NCBI GenBank assembly: GCA_027353565.1
Contig: DAIEHO010000322.1
Span: 1 to 5,513, forward strand
Origin: Propionibacteriaceae bacterium
GTDB taxonomy: Bacteria > Actinomycetota > Actinomycetes > Propionibacteriales > Propionibacteriaceae
DNA length: 5,513 nucleotides
Direction: 5' to 3'
Below, piece after piece: positions 5,227 through 5,513 of the stretch. The notes under the pieces were generated by a model, which worked only from the letters and a program-made list of their open reading frames with translations, ran no database searches and was not told where the DNA came from. The translations under genes were made by a program, and so were the position numbers. The number at the start of each line of letters is the position of its first letter. The first letter of the stretch is position 1.

Positions 5227-5513
5227 CTACTTCTCGGTCAGCTGTGCCAGCGCGTCGACGACGAGGTCCCAGAAGCGGTCCTTGTCGAGGGTCGTGGCGA
5301 CGTGCGTCCGGCGACGCGTCGCGGCAGCCGCCCGTACCTCCGGCACGGACAGCTCCGGGTCGAACACGGTGTACGTCATGCCGGATGTCCAGCGTCCGTT
5401 GAGCTCGACGGCCACGAACGCGTCCCGCGTCGAGAACACCGCCGGGTCGATGAGCCTCGCCACGCAGCAGGCGTCATGGACGGGCGGGTCGGGGAAGCCG
5501 AAGCGCTCGAGGT
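5227..5513 (-). CDS. Inosine-uridine-type nucleoside hydrolase, C-terminal part (cut by window edge)
   Basis: Reading the minus strand from the window edge gives about 95 residues ending in TAG at 5229-5227. The frame continues to the edge without a stop, so the GTG at 5463 is not the start. The segment begins LERFGFPDPPVHDACCVARLID. Its PVHD matches the family's C-terminal active-site motif, in which the His is the proposed leaving-group acid and the Asp binds the catalytic calcium (His241 and Asp242 in the Crithidia IU-nucleoside hydrolase). The usual HDP is HDA here. The family's ending follows: VELNGRWTSGMTYTVFD, then DKDRFWDLVVDAL. Such enzymes hydrolyse ribonucleosides to free base and ribose. 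The N-terminal DTDxGxDD metal site and specificity residues are outside the window, so purine versus pyrimidine preference cannot be judged. The nearby same-strand uracil permease suggests nucleobase salvage. A UUCG hairpin follows the stop. Confidence 0.9.
   Translation of the reverse strand, partial: LERFGFPDPPVHDACCVARLIDPAVFSTRDAFVAVELNGRWTSGMTYTVFDPELSVPEVRAAAATRRRTHVATTLDKDRFWDLVVDALAQLTEK

Noticed and set aside
5227..5463. A stand-alone 78-residue gene starting at GTG 5463.
   Set aside because: The frame stays open upstream to the window edge and includes the nucleoside hydrolase PVHD active-site motif, so this is the tail of a longer gene.

Overview
The window is GC-rich and closely packed, with codon third positions dominated by G and C. 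This suggests a high-GC actinobacterium (Actinomycetota); nothing in it fixes the genus. It holds four complete protein genes and two genes cut by the window edges. I found no rRNA, tRNA, CRISPR array, insertion sequence or phage gene. No gene-free stretch exceeds about 165 bp.

Layout. Positions 1-339 (+) are the 3' part of an MmcQ/YjbR-family gene. Positions 454-1491 (+) encode an aldo/keto reductase with an intact catalytic tetrad, followed by a strong 14-bp hairpin at 1516-1552. Positions 1592-2218 (+) encode a homologue of DNA-3-methyladenine glycosylase I (Tag) in which all four zinc-ligand positions are substituted. A hairpin at 2257-2292 lies between this gene and a convergent NCS2-family uracil transporter at 2303-3760 (-). 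A 143-bp divergent intergenic region separates the transporter from a DAO-type FAD-dependent oxidoreductase at 3904-5064 (+). After a 162-bp convergent region containing small hairpins, the minus strand carries the C-terminal part of an inosine-uridine-type nucleoside hydrolase (5227-5513).

How the genes fit together. The clearest functional pairing is the uracil transporter and the nucleoside hydrolase, both on the minus strand. The transporter imports free uracil, while the hydrolase splits ribonucleosides into base and ribose, so together they look like a small nucleobase-salvage neighbourhood. They are interrupted by the oppositely oriented oxidoreductase, so they are not one operon. The plus-strand YjbR, aldo/keto reductase and Tag-like genes share direction, but gaps of 114 bp and about 100 bp with an intervening hairpin suggest separate transcription. 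The oxidoreductase's substrate cannot be told from sequence.

Overall this is mostly ordinary chromosomal gene content. The points most worth a second look are the zinc-less Tag homologue with its unclear start beside a hairpin, and the divergent promoter region with a TAGGAT element on each strand. I do not see a convincing new multi-gene system.
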